Assembly: GCA_022823105.1 (NCBI GenBank)
Contig: JAJDXU010000022.1
Coordinates: 1-11,576, forward strand
Length of the DNA stretch: 11,576 bases
Direction: 5' to 3'
From: Dehalococcoidia bacterium
GTDB taxonomy: Bacteria > Chloroflexota > Dehalococcoidia > Lucifugimonadales > UBA3495
This document shows positions 6,222-11,576 of this stretch, one piece after another. A program made the translations under genes and the position numbers. Each line of letters opens with the position of its first letter. The first letter of the stretch is position 1. The notes beneath the pieces are model-generated. The model was not told the DNA's origin. It searched no databases and was given only the letters and a program-made list of their open reading frames with translations.

Positions 6222-7070
6222 CTAATCGGGCTCCAAAGAGCGCCGCTCAATTCTGTGCCAGTGCACCAGATTCTTATCAACCTGTTCGTCAACGTAATCG
6301 TCGTTCTTGACGCTGGCGATAGCGGCTCGTGCCCGGCGGCCTGTGAATCGCTCCAAAAATTCCGCATTCCGCTGGGCTCGATCAACATCTCTCTGGTTTG
6401 CAGTGAATGACACTTCTACCGCAATATATACGGTGTCAGGACCATCGGTTGCCTCCACCACCAGGTCGGCTTCGCGAAAACTCCTCAGATCCGATGGATC
6501 AATGCCACTGTTAGAGTTCTCTTGGGCCCACTTGGCCAATTGGAGTTTTGGTACGTTGTCGACGTATCCCAACCCCATATCGAGAGCGATGACGCCGGCT
6601 TCTTGCGCCACTTCCGCTCGGGCATGACCGCCTTTCACTTGGCCGATGTCATTGGACATGGTGTCTTGACGGCGTTTGATGGCTGCGATGTCGTCAAGCA
6701 TAGCTTCCTGCTGGTTGCGCATGGCCTTTTGCTCGCCGCGCATGGCCTTTTGCTCATCGCGCATGGCCTTTTGCTCGTCGCTCATGGCTTTTAGTTGGTC
6801 GCTCATGGCCTTTTGCTCGCCGCTCATGGCCTTTTGCTGGTCATTTAGGTCCCCAATCTGGTCCGACATTACTTCCAATCGCCCGTTGATAGTGGTGAAG
6901 GTCCTGACCATAATCTGGTTGAGCTCGGCCTGGTTGATCGCAAACTCTGACGTAGCATCTTCGGGTGAACCAACCGGATGGTTCTGGCCCATGCTCCGCG
7001 CGGTTTGTTCGCTTTGTTGGGCCAGGTGCCTCATCCTTATGAAGTCCCGGTCCTGTTCAGGAGTACTCAT
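6222..7070 (-). CDS. Coiled-coil protein with C-terminal PD-(D/E)XK-like domain
   Basis: The product has 282 residues. Residues about 68-140 form a long coiled coil whose core is a tandem heptad series (QKAMSGE, QKAMSDQ, LKAMSDE, QKAMRDE, QKAMRGE, QKAMRNQ, QEAMLDD). The C-terminal region (about 198-275) has FREADLVVEA, then VYIAVEVSFTANQRDVDRAQRNAEFLERF and ARAAIASVKND, resembling a restriction-endonuclease-like core with Asp202 and Glu219. The lysine of ExK is Ser221 here, so catalysis is uncertain. I recall similar coiled-coil/nuclease-like proteins of unknown role in Chloroflexota and Cyanobacteria. ATG 7070 or 7073 is preceded by GGAAAA; the frame continues to 7331, but that part has no domain-like sequence. 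The gene stands alone between its own -10 box and a hairpin. Confidence 0.75.
   Translation of the reverse strand: MSTPEQDRDFIRMRHLAQQSEQTARSMGQNHPVGSPEDATSEFAINQAELNQIMVRTFTTINGRLEVMSDQIGDLNDQQKAMSGEQKAMSDQLKAMSDEQKAMRDEQKAMRGEQKAMRNQQEAMLDDIAAIKRRQDTMSNDIGQVKGGHARAEVAQEAGVIALDMGLGYVDNVPKLQLAKWAQENSNSGIDPSDLRSFREADLVVEATDGPDTVYIAVEVSFTANQRDVDRAQRNAEFLERFTGRRARAAIASVKNDDYVDEQVDKNLVHWHRIERRSLEPD
6699..6845 (-). repeat. Seven 21-bp tandem units encoding coiled-coil heptads
   Basis: Plus-strand units start at 6699, 6720, 6741, 6762, 6783, 6804 and 6825, each opening with catRGC and mostly reading catggccttttgct plus a variable six bases. The repeat keeps the frame (21 bp = one heptad). Units 2, 3, 4 and 6 are almost identical at the DNA level, including third positions, which points to recent expansion rather than selection alone. 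Confidence 0.9.
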
Positions 7071-7113
7071 CATATTTTCCAAACGAGCCGTAAATACGGA
7101 CGGATACGAAAGC

Positions 7114-7119
7114 AGTATA
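7114..7119 (-). promoter_or_regulatory. Possible -10 box (TATACT) for the coiled-coil gene
   Basis: TATACT on the minus strand lies about 40 nt before ATG 7070/7073; a second candidate TACAAT lies 6 nt further upstream. No recognisable -35 matches either. Two perfect palindromes (7150-7161, 7163-7172) sit upstream where a regulator could bind. Confidence 0.3.
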
Positions 7120-7149
7120 ACAAATTGTAGCCATAGCGCCGTCGCCTTT

Positions 7150-7172
7150 CCTGACGTCAGGGCGATATATCG
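7150..7172. repeat. Two adjacent perfect palindromes
   Basis: CCTGACGTCAGG (7150-7161) and CGATATATCG (7163-7172) are both perfectly self-complementary and separated by one base. They lie about 80 nt upstream of the coiled-coil gene start, beyond its candidate -10 box, and could be operator sites. A smaller inverted repeat CCGTA-AA-TACGG is at 7088-7099 within the presumed leader. Confidence 0.6.
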
Positions 7173-7703
7173 GCTCACGCGTACCCGCTTTGCGCAACCT
7201 GTCCCTGCGAGGGCCCCGGCCGCTCCAATCCAGGTGGCATAGTCATTCCCGTCGGCGCCAAAACGCCCAACTTTTTGTGATTCACCCGCCTTTGGTGGCA
7301 AAAAAGACCTGCTATCGCCCTCCATAATCACCCAATTCCCCCAAAACCTCCCGGTTCAGACGTCCCCGCCCTCGGTGACACTTCCCCCTTGCTCTAACCC
7401 TTCCACCATCCGTACCATATTACTCAGCGCCCCAATTCCAACCCGCCGCCCGGACCTGCGAGGGCCGACCCAATGCCCACGTCCCAACACCGCGAACCTC
7501 GCTCCCCCAAACCCCTCTCACTTGCCTGCCAATACCGCCAAAAACGCCGCCAAAACCCTGCCATCGGCCCCCCATTCAGCCCCACCACCCGCCCAATCCC
7601 CTACTGGAGTGAGCAGAAATGAGGGGAAATGAGCGGGAAATCGACCTTTCTGTCCTCTCACCACGCAATTGCAAAGCGGGTACGCGTGAGGATGCATCGG
7701 CGG
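7173..7703. other. Gene-free, C-rich intergenic stretch
   Basis: No convincing gene is present. The open frames on either strand here have no domain-like sequence and no ribosome binding site; an 85-residue plus-strand frame (7375-7632) is merely Pro/Ala/Thr/Asn-rich. From about 7330 to 7600 the plus strand is very rich in C and poor in G, unlike anything else in the window. At 7568-7594 the minus strand has four G-runs (6, 4, 3 and 3 G) separated by 6, 4 and 1 bases, a canonical G-quadruplex pattern. The stretch may be decayed sequence or an untranslated regulatory region. Confidence 0.55.
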
Positions 7704-7723
7704 TGGCGGCAATAGCGGCGGGC

Positions 7724-7732
7724 TGATATTAT
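7724..7732 (+). promoter_or_regulatory. Extended -10 promoter of the MFS gene
   Basis: TGATATTAT (7724-7732) fits the extended -10 pattern TGnTATAAT with one mismatch in the hexamer. No good -35 lies at 17 nt, as is common for extended -10 promoters. Transcription would start near 7739, giving a leader of about 50 nt that contains the ribosome binding site AAGGGGG (7782-7788). Confidence 0.45.
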
Positions 7733-7791
7733 TGCACGACGCGTGTCGGTTGCCGTGGCATGGATACGGAACCGGCGCGGCAAGGGGGCCT

Positions 7792-9264
7792 ATGACTAGC
7801 AAATCCGCAGCGCAAGTGGGCGGGTCGCTGTACTTCGGATGGTACATCGTCGCAACCTGCTTCTTCGTGGCGTTCCTGTCCATCCCGGGACGGCAGGGGT
7901 TCGGCCTGTTCGTAACCGAGATGGAGCCGACGTTCGGCTGGAACCGCGCCGACATCTCGTGGGTGGGTTCCATCGGGTTCCTGCTCAACGGCGCGATGCA
8001 GCCCATCATGGGCGCGCTGTTCGACAAGTATGGACCGCGCAAGGTGTTCGGCTTCGGCCTGGTGATCATGGGCCTGGCCATCATGAGCCTGGCGTTCATC
8101 AAGGATCTTGAGGCCACGCTTCCCCTGGGATTCGTGAACATACCGCTGGACCTGCTCTGGTTCATCGTGGTGTTTTCCATTGTTGTCAACACCTGCCTGA
8201 GCGCGGCGTCGATCACCAACATGCTGGCGCTGGTGGTGCGGTGGTTCCGGCGCAAGCGCAGCAAGGCGACGGCTCTGGCAGCCTGCGGAACGTCCATCGG
8301 CGGGTTGCTGACTATCCCGTTCGCCGCGTACCTGATGGGCGTGATCGACTCGTCAGGAATCACGTGGGGCGACACCACGCTGGCGGGCTGGAGGACTGTG
8401 TGGTTCCTGCTGGGCATGATTGTGGTGTTCGCGGCCGCGCCGCTGGCGGTGTTCTTCCTCCGGCCGAGCCCGGCGGATATGGGCCTGAACCCCGACGGCG
8501 ACCCCGATCCACCCACCGACAGCGGAGGCGCGCCGCAGCAGCGGGCCACGGGTGCCTACGAGGTGGACAGTTGGCGCAAGTGCTTCAAGACGGCGCCCAT
8601 GTGGCAACTCTCCGGAGCGTACGTGGTGTGCGGCATCACCACCGGCCTGTTGAGCATCCACTTCATACCGTATGCCGAGGACGTATTGCCGGCGCAGGTG
8701 AACTTCCTGGGTGGCGTCTGGGACGAAAAGGTGTTTGCGGGGCTGGTGTTCGGCGTGATGACCGGCCTGAACGCGGCCGGCGTCATCATCACCGGGTTCC
8801 TCGGAGACCGGATGCGGCGCAAGAACGTGCTGGCGGTGGTGTACGCGACGCGCTGCGTGGCGTTCATGTGCCTGGTGTTCCTGCCGCTGTTCGGTCATGG
8901 GATGCTGGGGCTCATCATGTTCGCGCTGCTGTCTGGAATGTCCTGGGTGGCCAGCGTGCCGCTGACATCCACGCTGACGGCGGACGTGTACGGGTTCCGG
9001 GCATTGGGCACCATCAGCGGATGGGTGTTCTTCGCGCACCAGATCGGCTCGTTCTTCAGCATCCAGTTCGCCGGCTATGCCTACGTGTGGTTCAACGAGA
9101 GCTACTTCTGGCCGTTCCTGATCGCGGGCCTGACGCTGATACCGGCGACGATCATGGCTTTCAGCATCAACGAGTACCACTATTCGGGACGGTACAACAC
9201 GGCTCCGTCGCCGCAACTGGCCACGGCCGGCGCGGGCGTCGGGGGCGTGACACGGCCGTACTAA
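7792..9264 (+). CDS. MFS transporter, OFA/monocarboxylate-like
   Basis: This is a 490-residue major facilitator protein with about 12 membrane segments in two halves. MFS motif A is clear after TM2: GALFDKYGPRK (74-84). Its counterpart in the second half is GFLGDRMRRKN. An early IPGRQGFGLFVTEME (31-45) and the FGWNRADISW stretch (48-57) resemble the oxalate/formate antiporter and monocarboxylate transporter groups, so an organic-acid substrate is likely but not proven. The central loop (about 226-260) is Pro/Asp/Gly-rich and cytoplasmic. ATG 7792 follows AAGGGGG at 3 nt; a start at 7732 is open but lies inside the presumed promoter. It is transcribed alone; a strong palindrome follows 19 nt after the stop. 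Confidence 0.9.
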   Translation: MTSKSAAQVGGSLYFGWYIVATCFFVAFLSIPGRQGFGLFVTEMEPTFGWNRADISWVGSIGFLLNGAMQPIMGALFDKYGPRKVFGFGLVIMGLAIMSLAFIKDLEATLPLGFVNIPLDLLWFIVVFSIVVNTCLSAASITNMLALVVRWFRRKRSKATALAACGTSIGGLLTIPFAAYLMGVIDSSGITWGDTTLAGWRTVWFLLGMIVVFAAAPLAVFFLRPSPADMGLNPDGDPDPPTDSGGAPQQRATGAYEVDSWRKCFKTAPMWQLSGAYVVCGITTGLLSIHFIPYAEDVLPAQVNFLGGVWDEKVFAGLVFGVMTGLNAAGVIITGFLGDRMRRKNVLAVVYATRCVAFMCLVFLPLFGHGMLGLIMFALLSGMSWVASVPLTSTLTADVYGFRALGTISGWVFFAHQIGSFFSIQFAGYAYVWFNESYFWPFLIAGLTLIPATIMAFSINEYHYSGRYNTAPSPQLATAGAGVGGVTRPY

Positions 9265-9282
9265 GCGCAGGGAATTGGACAG

Positions 9283-9311
9283 GCAGGGGCAGGTTTCAAA
9301 CCTGCCCCTGC
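9283..9311. repeat. REP-like perfect palindrome, 14-bp arms
   Basis: Arms 9283-9296 (gcaggggcaggttt) and 9298-9311 are perfectly complementary around a single C. There is no T-run after it on the plus strand, so it is not a classic intrinsic terminator, although it could stop or protect the MFS mRNA. Its form (G/C-rich arms around TTTCAAA) is like dispersed intergenic palindromes I recall from Chloroflexota and other environmental genomes; copy number cannot be judged here. Confidence 0.7.
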
Positions 9312-9397
9312 GGACCGTAGAGCCAGGTTTCATGGTCCGGCCGGCCCCTCTGGAATCGCCCGTTCCGCAATATGAGCGTTAACGGCAAGAGGCAAAG

Positions 9398-9673
9398 ATG
9401 ATGGGCGCGTTTTTGAGCGTTGTTCTGCTGGCGGCGGGCCTCCATCACGGGGAGGCTGACCCGACGCTGCTGGGCTGGATCATGACCGCCCTGAGCCACA
9501 TTCTGCTGGGCACGCTGGGGTTCACCGAGCTGACGGTGGTGATCATCATCGGCATCATCATACTGGCGATGCCGGCGCTCATCGTGCTGGCCTACTGGGC
9601 CAATACGAGGAGCGGCAGAGCGGCGTCCGGAGCCGTCGCAGAACCGGCCGTCATCAGCGAGGGGGACGAATAG
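9398..9673 (+). CDS. Small membrane protein of unknown function
   Basis: The product has 91 residues. The N-terminus MMGAFLSVVLLAAGLHHG looks like a short hydrophobic anchor or signal segment. The second segment, TVVIIIGIIILAMPALIVLAYWA (about 46-68), is a strong transmembrane helix, followed by a polar tail that starts with NTRSGR and ends acidic. It resembles no family I can name. ATG 9398 or 9401 is preceded by AAGAGG (9389-9394). The minus strand is open across the same stretch, but the hydrophobic pattern supports the plus strand. It sits alone between the palindrome at 9283-9311 and the leader of the next small gene. Confidence 0.6.
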   Translation: MMGAFLSVVLLAAGLHHGEADPTLLGWIMTALSHILLGTLGFTELTVVIIIGIIILAMPALIVLAYWANTRSGRAASGAVAEPAVISEGDE

Positions 9674-9757
9674 GGAGCTTTTGCAGCAGAGTTCCCGGCA
9701 GGCGCGAGGTTTTTTTATGGTTTCGCCAAAGCGGGTTTGCCTCGCACGGGCAGGGGA

Positions 9758-9786
9758 TTGCAGGCGGCGTTGAATGAGAGTAAGAT
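9758..9786 (+). promoter_or_regulatory. Possible sigma70 promoter for the 64-residue protein
   Basis: TTGCAG (9758-9763), a 17-nt spacer and TAAGAT (9781-9786) make a moderate sigma70 match. Transcription would start near 9793, giving a leader of about 135 nt before ATG 9928. Confidence 0.35.
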
Positions 9787-9915
9787 AGCCCACGCTGCCA
9801 TAGTCGCTACTGGTGGGCTGTCCGCGCCCTGAACGGACCCGCGACTCGGACGGTCGGAGCGACTACCGTTGGCGGTGGCAGGGGAACAGCCAGGCCGCTA
9901 ACAAACCGGAGGAGG
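9787..9915 (+). ncRNA. Putative structured 5' leader (candidate cis-regulatory RNA)
   Basis: Several complementary segments fit one fold. TAGTCGCT (9801-9808) pairs with AGCGACTA (9858-9865) and encloses two hairpins, GTCCG/CGGAC (9820-9824, 9834-9838) and CGAC/GTCG (9842-9845, 9853-9856). A 12-bp hairpin follows: GTTGGCGGTGGC (9868-9879) pairs with GCCA (9889-9892) and, past a 2-nt GG bulge, CCGCTAAC (9895-9902), with one G-U pair and loop AGGGGAACA. An additional 7-bp pairing AGCCCAC/GTGGGCT (9787-9793, 9813-9819) would trap 9801-9808 in its loop, giving a pseudoknot or an alternative state. The ribosome binding site GGAGGAGG (9908-9915) comes right after. I do not recognise a known riboswitch class. 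Confidence 0.4.
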
Positions 9916-9925
9916 TAACAAACCG
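9899..9925 (+). repeat. Direct repeat flanking the ribosome binding site
   Basis: TAACAAACCG occurs at 9899-9908 and again at 9916-9925 with the Shine-Dalgarno GGAGGAGG between (sharing the G at 9908). The second copy lies directly before ATATG (start 9928). The A-rich flanks would keep the site unpaired, or they could bind a translational regulator. Confidence 0.7.
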
Positions 9926-9927
9926 AT

Positions 9928-10122
9928 ATGTTCGACAAGGATTCGCTGGACCGGCTATTTGAAGAGCTGAGAGACGAGTTCGAGCTGGAGACCGACTGGG
10001 AAGATATTCAGCGGGACGCGCACCTGGCCGTGGCGTATGCCGACGCCGGCGTCCTGGACGACCAGAAGGGCGGTCTGGACTCGCGTATCGTTGAGTTCGT
10101 GGAGCGGCACAATCCGGGCTAA
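9928..10122 (+). CDS. Small acidic protein of unknown function
   Basis: The protein has 64 residues, about a third of them Asp or Glu. Its N-terminal half, DSLDRLFEELRDEFELETDWEDIQRDAHLAV, is predicted to be amphipathic helix, followed by ADAGVLDDQKGGLDSRIVEFVERHNPG. There is no signal peptide, cysteine or membrane segment, so it should be a soluble cytoplasmic protein, perhaps a protein-interaction or DNA-mimic type by charge; this is speculation. Evidence for a real gene is good despite its size: an ideal ribosome binding site (GGAGGAGG, 12 nt before ATG), a possible promoter and structured leader upstream, and an intrinsic terminator 26 nt after the stop. I do not recognise the family. Confidence 0.75.
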   Translation: MFDKDSLDRLFEELRDEFELETDWEDIQRDAHLAVAYADAGVLDDQKGGLDSRIVEFVERHNPG

Positions 10123-10148
10123 TCGGCCGCTGCATGGTTGAAACAGGG

Positions 10149-10177
10149 CCCCGTCGGCGCGCACCGGCGGGGTTTTT
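10149..10177 (+). terminator. Rho-independent terminator of the small acidic gene
   Basis: CCCCGTCGG (10149-10157) pairs with CCGGCGGGG (10164-10172) with one U-G pair over loop CGCGCA, followed at once by TTTTT (10173-10177). It lies between two convergent genes, and its T-run serves the plus-strand one. Confidence 0.9.
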
Positions 10178-10191
10178 CGTTGTTTGCCGGT

Positions 10192-11055
10192 TCAGACCCC
10201 GACTTCAATGAGGATTCGGCAATGGTCGCTGGAACCCCATTCGTCCACACCGTTCACGGCGCGGGTTCGGACGCTTTCGTGAAAACCGCGAGATGCGAAG
10301 ACGTGGTCCAGTTGCAGCCTGGCCGTATCCGGCGAGTTGCCTGGGCGGTAGGTGACCACATTGCGGGTATCCGCGGGCAGGTGATCCGGTGCGGGATCGG
10401 CGCACCGGCCATTGGGGTGCTGCGGACCCATGTATTCCAGGCCCAGAGCGCTCATGCGGTCGAAGATAGTATTGGCACGACGAGCGGCAGGGTGTGTTCC
10501 CTGCCCAAAGTCAAAATCCATATTGAGGTCGCCGGCGGCGAGGATGCGGTGGTTTGGATTGTCTTCGTAGCCGCTGAACACCGGAGAGTTTATGAATACC
10601 GTCAGGTCGGTGATTATGCGATGCGTTGAGGCATCTGAATAAAACCAGCCAGTCCCATCCGTTGGTTTTGGCTCGTACCAGCGCGCGTACATTGACACAG
10701 CAATCAAGGGTTCGCCACCGTCCTTCCAAGACACTCTGGCGACGGCGATGGTACCTACGCCGCTCACCGCTATCTCGTTGGCTTCGACCCATCGAGTGGG
10801 GATGGTCTGCCTGAACCATTCCACCTCCACTCTGTCTGACAGTTTCACCACCAGCGGCCAGCGGTCATAACAGTCCCAAGGCTCCCAAGGTTCCTGTGGG
10901 CTGACTGCAACCCCTTCCTTCGCCGTCTTCAGCCATTCGTACCCGCCGGGGTGGACTTCCTGCAACAACGCCACGTCTGCATCGGCATCCGTTTCCAGCA
11001 ACTCTTCCAGCGGCTTGTGGGTTCTGCCGATATTCCAACAGACTACCTTGATCAT
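10192..11055 (-). CDS. Endonuclease/exonuclease/phosphatase family protein
   Basis: The 287-residue enzyme has the DNase I-like metal-dependent phosphoesterase fold. Motifs in order are CWNIGR (Asn8), ALLQEV (metal ligand Glu33), AAGDLNMD (Asp176, Asn178), LDHVFAS (Asp250) and the terminal SSDHCRILIEV (Asp277, His278). All expected catalytic positions are present, so it should be active. The family hydrolyses phosphodiesters in nucleic acids, lipids or small molecules, and the substrate cannot be told here. It has no signal peptide, so it is probably cytoplasmic. Its ATG overlaps the stop of the upstream dehydrogenase (ATGA, 11052-11055), so the two are co-transcribed and coupled. Confidence 0.88.
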   Translation of the reverse strand: MIKVVCWNIGRTHKPLEELLETDADADVALLQEVHPGGYEWLKTAKEGVAVSPQEPWEPWDCYDRWPLVVKLSDRVEVEWFRQTIPTRWVEANEIAVSGVGTIAVARVSWKDGGEPLIAVSMYARWYEPKPTDGTGWFYSDASTHRIITDLTVFINSPVFSGYEDNPNHRILAAGDLNMDFDFGQGTHPAARRANTIFDRMSALGLEYMGPQHPNGRCADPAPDHLPADTRNVVTYRPGNSPDTARLQLDHVFASRGFHESVRTRAVNGVDEWGSSDHCRILIEVGV

Positions 11056-11576
11056 GCCAATGCCTCGGGGTTGGCGCAGGCTTCCATGGGCTGGCCCTGC
11101 AAGCCTGCGACCAGGTTTCGGGCGGCCAGCTTCATGGTATTCAGGCGGGTGGGCAATGCCGCGCTCCCGATGTGGGGGGTGATCACCAGGTTGTCCAGGG
11201 TCAGCAGCGGGTCGTCGATTGAGATGGGTTCGGGCGACGTCACGTCCAGGGCGGCGCGGGCGATCTGCCCGTCGCGCAGCGCTTCGTAGAGCGCCGCCGG
11301 ATCCGCCACCGGCCCGCGCGACACGTTGATGAGGATGGCCGAGGGTTTCATCATGGCCAGTTGCGGCCCGCTGATGAGGTGGTGAGTCTGCGGCGTCAGC
11401 GGCACGCTGAGAACGACGAAGTCGGCCTGAGCCAACAGCTCCGGGAACTCGGTGTAGCGCAGGCCGTATTGGGCTTCCACGTTGGGGTAACGGGTGCGCG
11501 AGTGGTAGATGATGTCCATGTCGAACCCGCGGGCTCGCTTGGCGATCTCCCGCCCGATCTGGCCCAGCCCCACGAT
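11052..11576 (-). CDS. D-isomer-specific 2-hydroxyacid dehydrogenase (partial, N-terminus outside window)
   Basis: The last 174 codons or so of an NAD(P)-dependent D-2-hydroxyacid dehydrogenase are present; the frame runs off the right edge. The Rossmann glycine motif IVGLGQIG opens the visible part. The catalytic set follows: Arg in INVSRGPVADPAAL, Glu in ALDVTSPEPI and His in ITPHIGSA, as in glyoxylate/hydroxypyruvate and phosphoglycerate dehydrogenases. The cofactor-deciding region after the motif reads DIIYHSRTR; ending in SR rather than an acidic residue, it may favour NADPH. The substrate is undetermined. The N-terminal substrate-binding half lies beyond 11576. Confidence 0.9.
   Translation of the reverse strand: MVGLGQIGREIAKRARGFDMDIIYHSRTRYPNVEAQYGLRYTEFPELLAQADFVVLSVPLTPQTHHLISGPQLAMMKPSAILINVSRGPVADPAALYEALRDGQIARAALDVTSPEPISIDDPLLTLDNLVITPHIGSAALPTRLNTMKLAARNLVAGLQGQPMEACANPEALA

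Noticed and set aside
7074..7331. N-terminal extension of the coiled-coil protein back to ATG 7331
   Set aside because: The added 86 residues show no domain-like sequence and would run through the palindromes and the candidate promoter; ATG 7070/7073 has a plausible ribosome binding site.
7518..9333. Long minus-strand open frames (7518-8549 and 8353-9333) across the MFS gene
   Set aside because: They are antisense to an MFS protein with clear motifs and membrane helices; their translations have no domain-like pattern.
9398..9673. TatA-like identity for the small membrane protein (GFTELTVVIIIGIIIL)
   Set aside because: TatA proteins have the FGxxxLPE hinge and a long amphipathic helix after the membrane segment; both are missing, and the helix is in the middle rather than at the N-terminus.
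9690..9717. Intrinsic terminator after the small membrane protein (T-run at about 9711-9717)
   Set aside because: The run of T is present but I could not find a convincing stem before it.
9787..9870. tRNA-like cloverleaf in the leader of the 64-residue gene
   Set aside because: The stems do not have tRNA spacing, there is no T-arm consensus and no acceptor stem pairing.

Overview
The window looks like a GC-rich bacterial chromosome segment, most plausibly from Chloroflexota (Dehalococcoidia or SAR202-like). This is an inference with no marker gene behind it. It rests on small proteins with EGREEGREQ-type repeats and a W..WN.RR tail, a DUF3090 + SCO1664-family pair (known from Actinobacteria and Chloroflexi), an OFA-like MFS carrier, and a modA promoter that appears to give a leaderless mRNA.

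Left part (1-1156): the window opens inside the left end of an IS21-family insertion sequence (1-140), with istA leaving the window on the minus strand. Next to it is a tandem array of three small paralogous genes (288-536, 609-779, 830-1156) of unknown function. The first two share an almost identical 80-nt 5' module that ends in a frame-breaking 1-bp deletion.

1252-2538 (+): a DUF3090 protein and an SCO1664-family kinase-like protein form a conserved pair. The phosphomutase that usually accompanies them is not in view. The pair ends tail-to-tail (4-nt overlap) with a minus-strand HAD hydrolase.

6102-2535 (-): modA-modB-modC encode a complete molybdate ABC importer (lipoprotein binding protein, permease, ATPase with a C-terminal Mop/TOBE region), followed by the HAD hydrolase, probably as one transcript. 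Upstream of modA a hairpin terminates the next minus-strand gene (6222-7070), a coiled-coil protein with seven perfect-length heptads and a C-terminal domain resembling PD-(D/E)XK nucleases.

7074-7791: about 700 nt without a convincing gene. It holds adjacent perfect palindromes, a strongly C-rich/G-poor stretch with a minus-strand G-quadruplex motif, and an extended -10 promoter for the MFS gene (7792-9264, +). A 14-bp-arm palindrome follows the MFS gene, then a small two-helix membrane protein (9398-9673).

9758-10177 (+): a putative structured 5' leader (long-range stem, internal hairpins and a 12-bp hairpin just before the ribosome binding site) precedes a 64-residue acidic protein with its own intrinsic terminator. 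This is the best candidate in the window for something undescribed.

11576-10192 (-): a partial D-2-hydroxyacid dehydrogenase and an endonuclease/exonuclease/phosphatase-family enzyme overlap by ATGA and are probably translationally coupled.
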